34,198 nt of DNA from Gammaproteobacteria bacterium (GTDB lineage: Bacteria > Pseudomonadota > Gammaproteobacteria > Pseudomonadales > Pseudohongiellaceae): NCBI GenBank assembly GCA_002731775.1, contig PCCP01000025.1:1-34198 (forward strand). The letters run 5' to 3'. Numbering within the stretch: position 1 is the stretch's first letter; every line of letters starts with the position of its first letter. The notes beneath the pieces are model-generated. The model was not told the DNA's origin and made no database searches. It worked only from the letters and a program-made list of their open reading frames with translations. Both the position numbers and the translations under genes were made by a program. Shown here one piece after another: positions 33,634 through 34,198 of the stretch.

Positions 33634-34198
33634 ATGTTTTGGTCGTTAACTATTTGCCTGTTAGTTGTTGCCGCGTCTTTTGTCGCGGTGCCACTGTGGT
33701 CGGCAAACCGCAGTGCGACTAAAGAGTCGAAACAACTTCGACAAGAGGCGAATATCGCCCTGTTCCACGAACGCAATGATGAGCTCGAGGCTGAAATCGC
33801 AGAGGGTAATCTGGAGCAGAGCCAGTTCGACGCCTTGGTGCTGGAGTTACAGCGAGGCCTGTTGTCAGATGTCGATTTGGTGGAGCAAGCTGCTGTCCGT
33901 GAGCCTACCAGGACAAAGATCAAATCGGAGCAGTCCCAGCCAAGCAGATCTGGCGTTATCCGCAACGCCATTCCCCTGGTGCTGGTGTTGTTAATGTCTG
34001 GGTTTGCCTACAGTCTGTATAACCAATGGGGATATATAGACGATGTTGAATTGATGGGCCTATTTCGACGCACTGTAAATAATACGGCCGATATCGAAGA
34101 AACCCAAAGTCTGATCATGCGTCTCGGCGAGGTAGTGCAAGCCGACGCCGACAAGGAGTGGGCCTGGTATTTTCTCGCTGAAAATTTTGCCAACCTTA
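33634..34198 (+). CDS. ccmI: Cytochrome c maturation TPR protein, 5' part (3' end outside window)
   Basis: The frame from the ATG at 33634 stays open to the window end (188 codons seen). It shows the CcmI layout: an N-terminal membrane helix (FWSLTICLLVVAASFVAVPLW in parts), a charged cytoplasmic coiled segment (about residues 28-85, including NIALFHERNDELEAEIAEG), and a second helix (about 111-128, IPLVLVLLMSGFAYSLY). The start of the periplasmic TPR region follows (DKEWAWYFLAENFANL). In known systems it binds apocytochrome C-termini and delivers them to CcmFH. It is 36 bp after ccmH. Confidence 0.92.
   Translation, partial: MFWSLTICLLVVAASFVAVPLWSANRSATKESKQLRQEANIALFHERNDELEAEIAEGNLEQSQFDALVLELQRGLLSDVDLVEQAAVREPTRTKIKSEQSQPSRSGVIRNAIPLVLVLLMSGFAYSLYNQWGYIDDVELMGLFRRTVNNTADIEETQSLIMRLGEVVQADADKEWAWYFLAENFANL

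Overview
This window reads as a chromosomal segment of a gammaproteobacterium. The NrdA/NrdB pair, with tandem ATP-cones in NrdA, looks very much like the Pseudomonas class Ia enzyme. The neighbourhoods argF, pyrC-rnt-argG, rnf-nth, metG-dcd and fliA-ccm also recall Pseudomonadales gene order. I cannot name a genus. No tRNA, rRNA, insertion sequence, prophage or CRISPR array was recognised. Most genes are housekeeping genes packed into short operons, often with 4-bp start/stop overlaps.

Layout. 1-1268: 3' end of dinG. 1307-2676 (minus): small operon of a DUF5062-like protein, a secreted cyclophilin with a large insertion, and a small membrane protein. 2790-3746 (minus): a MocA-like nucleotidyltransferase and a small unknown gene, separated by an intrinsic terminator. 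3834-8030 (minus): nrdB and nrdA, preceded by an 865-bp non-coding region with a near-perfect NrdR box, a helically phased trio of DnaA-box-like 9-mers, and a hairpin cluster. 8896-9792 (minus): argF, with a terminator-like hairpin in its leader. 9942-11495: a lone hydantoinase-B subunit. 11821-12150: grxD. 12270-13960 (minus): pyrC-rnt, divergent from argG (14169-15380). 15468-20744 (minus): rnfA-B-C-D-E-nth, translationally coupled. 20855-22378 (minus): secreted trypsin-like/PDZ protease. 22547-24871 (minus): rubredoxin and metG, divergent from dcd (25185-25754). 26583-27332: fliA. 27646 to the end: ccmA-B-C-D-E-F-G-H-I, with ccmI cut by the window edge.

The most unusual content is the Rnf cluster. 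It has no rnfG, and rnfD and rnfE overlap by 4 bp, so nothing is missing through misannotation. In addition, all four cysteines that in known Rnf/Nqr complexes hold the intramembrane [2Fe-2S] cluster (two in RnfA, two in RnfE) are replaced (S, S, S, F). The FMN-attachment threonine of RnfD survives in a weakened motif, while the Fe-S clusters of RnfB and RnfC are intact. This coordinated pattern suggests a rewired or reduced Rnf-like complex that keeps the NADH/Fe-S modules but has lost the usual transmembrane electron path.

A second point is the isolated intact fliA, which sits directly between dcd and the ccm operon with no flagellar or chemotaxis gene beside it. It lies downstream of two overlapping sequences resembling sigma-28 promoters.

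Functionally the window covers dNTP synthesis (nrdAB, dcd), arginine and pyrimidine synthesis (argF, argG, pyrC), RNA/DNA repair and processing (dinG, nth, rnt), redox and Fe-S functions (grxD, rubredoxin, Rnf) and cytochrome c maturation (ccmA-I).
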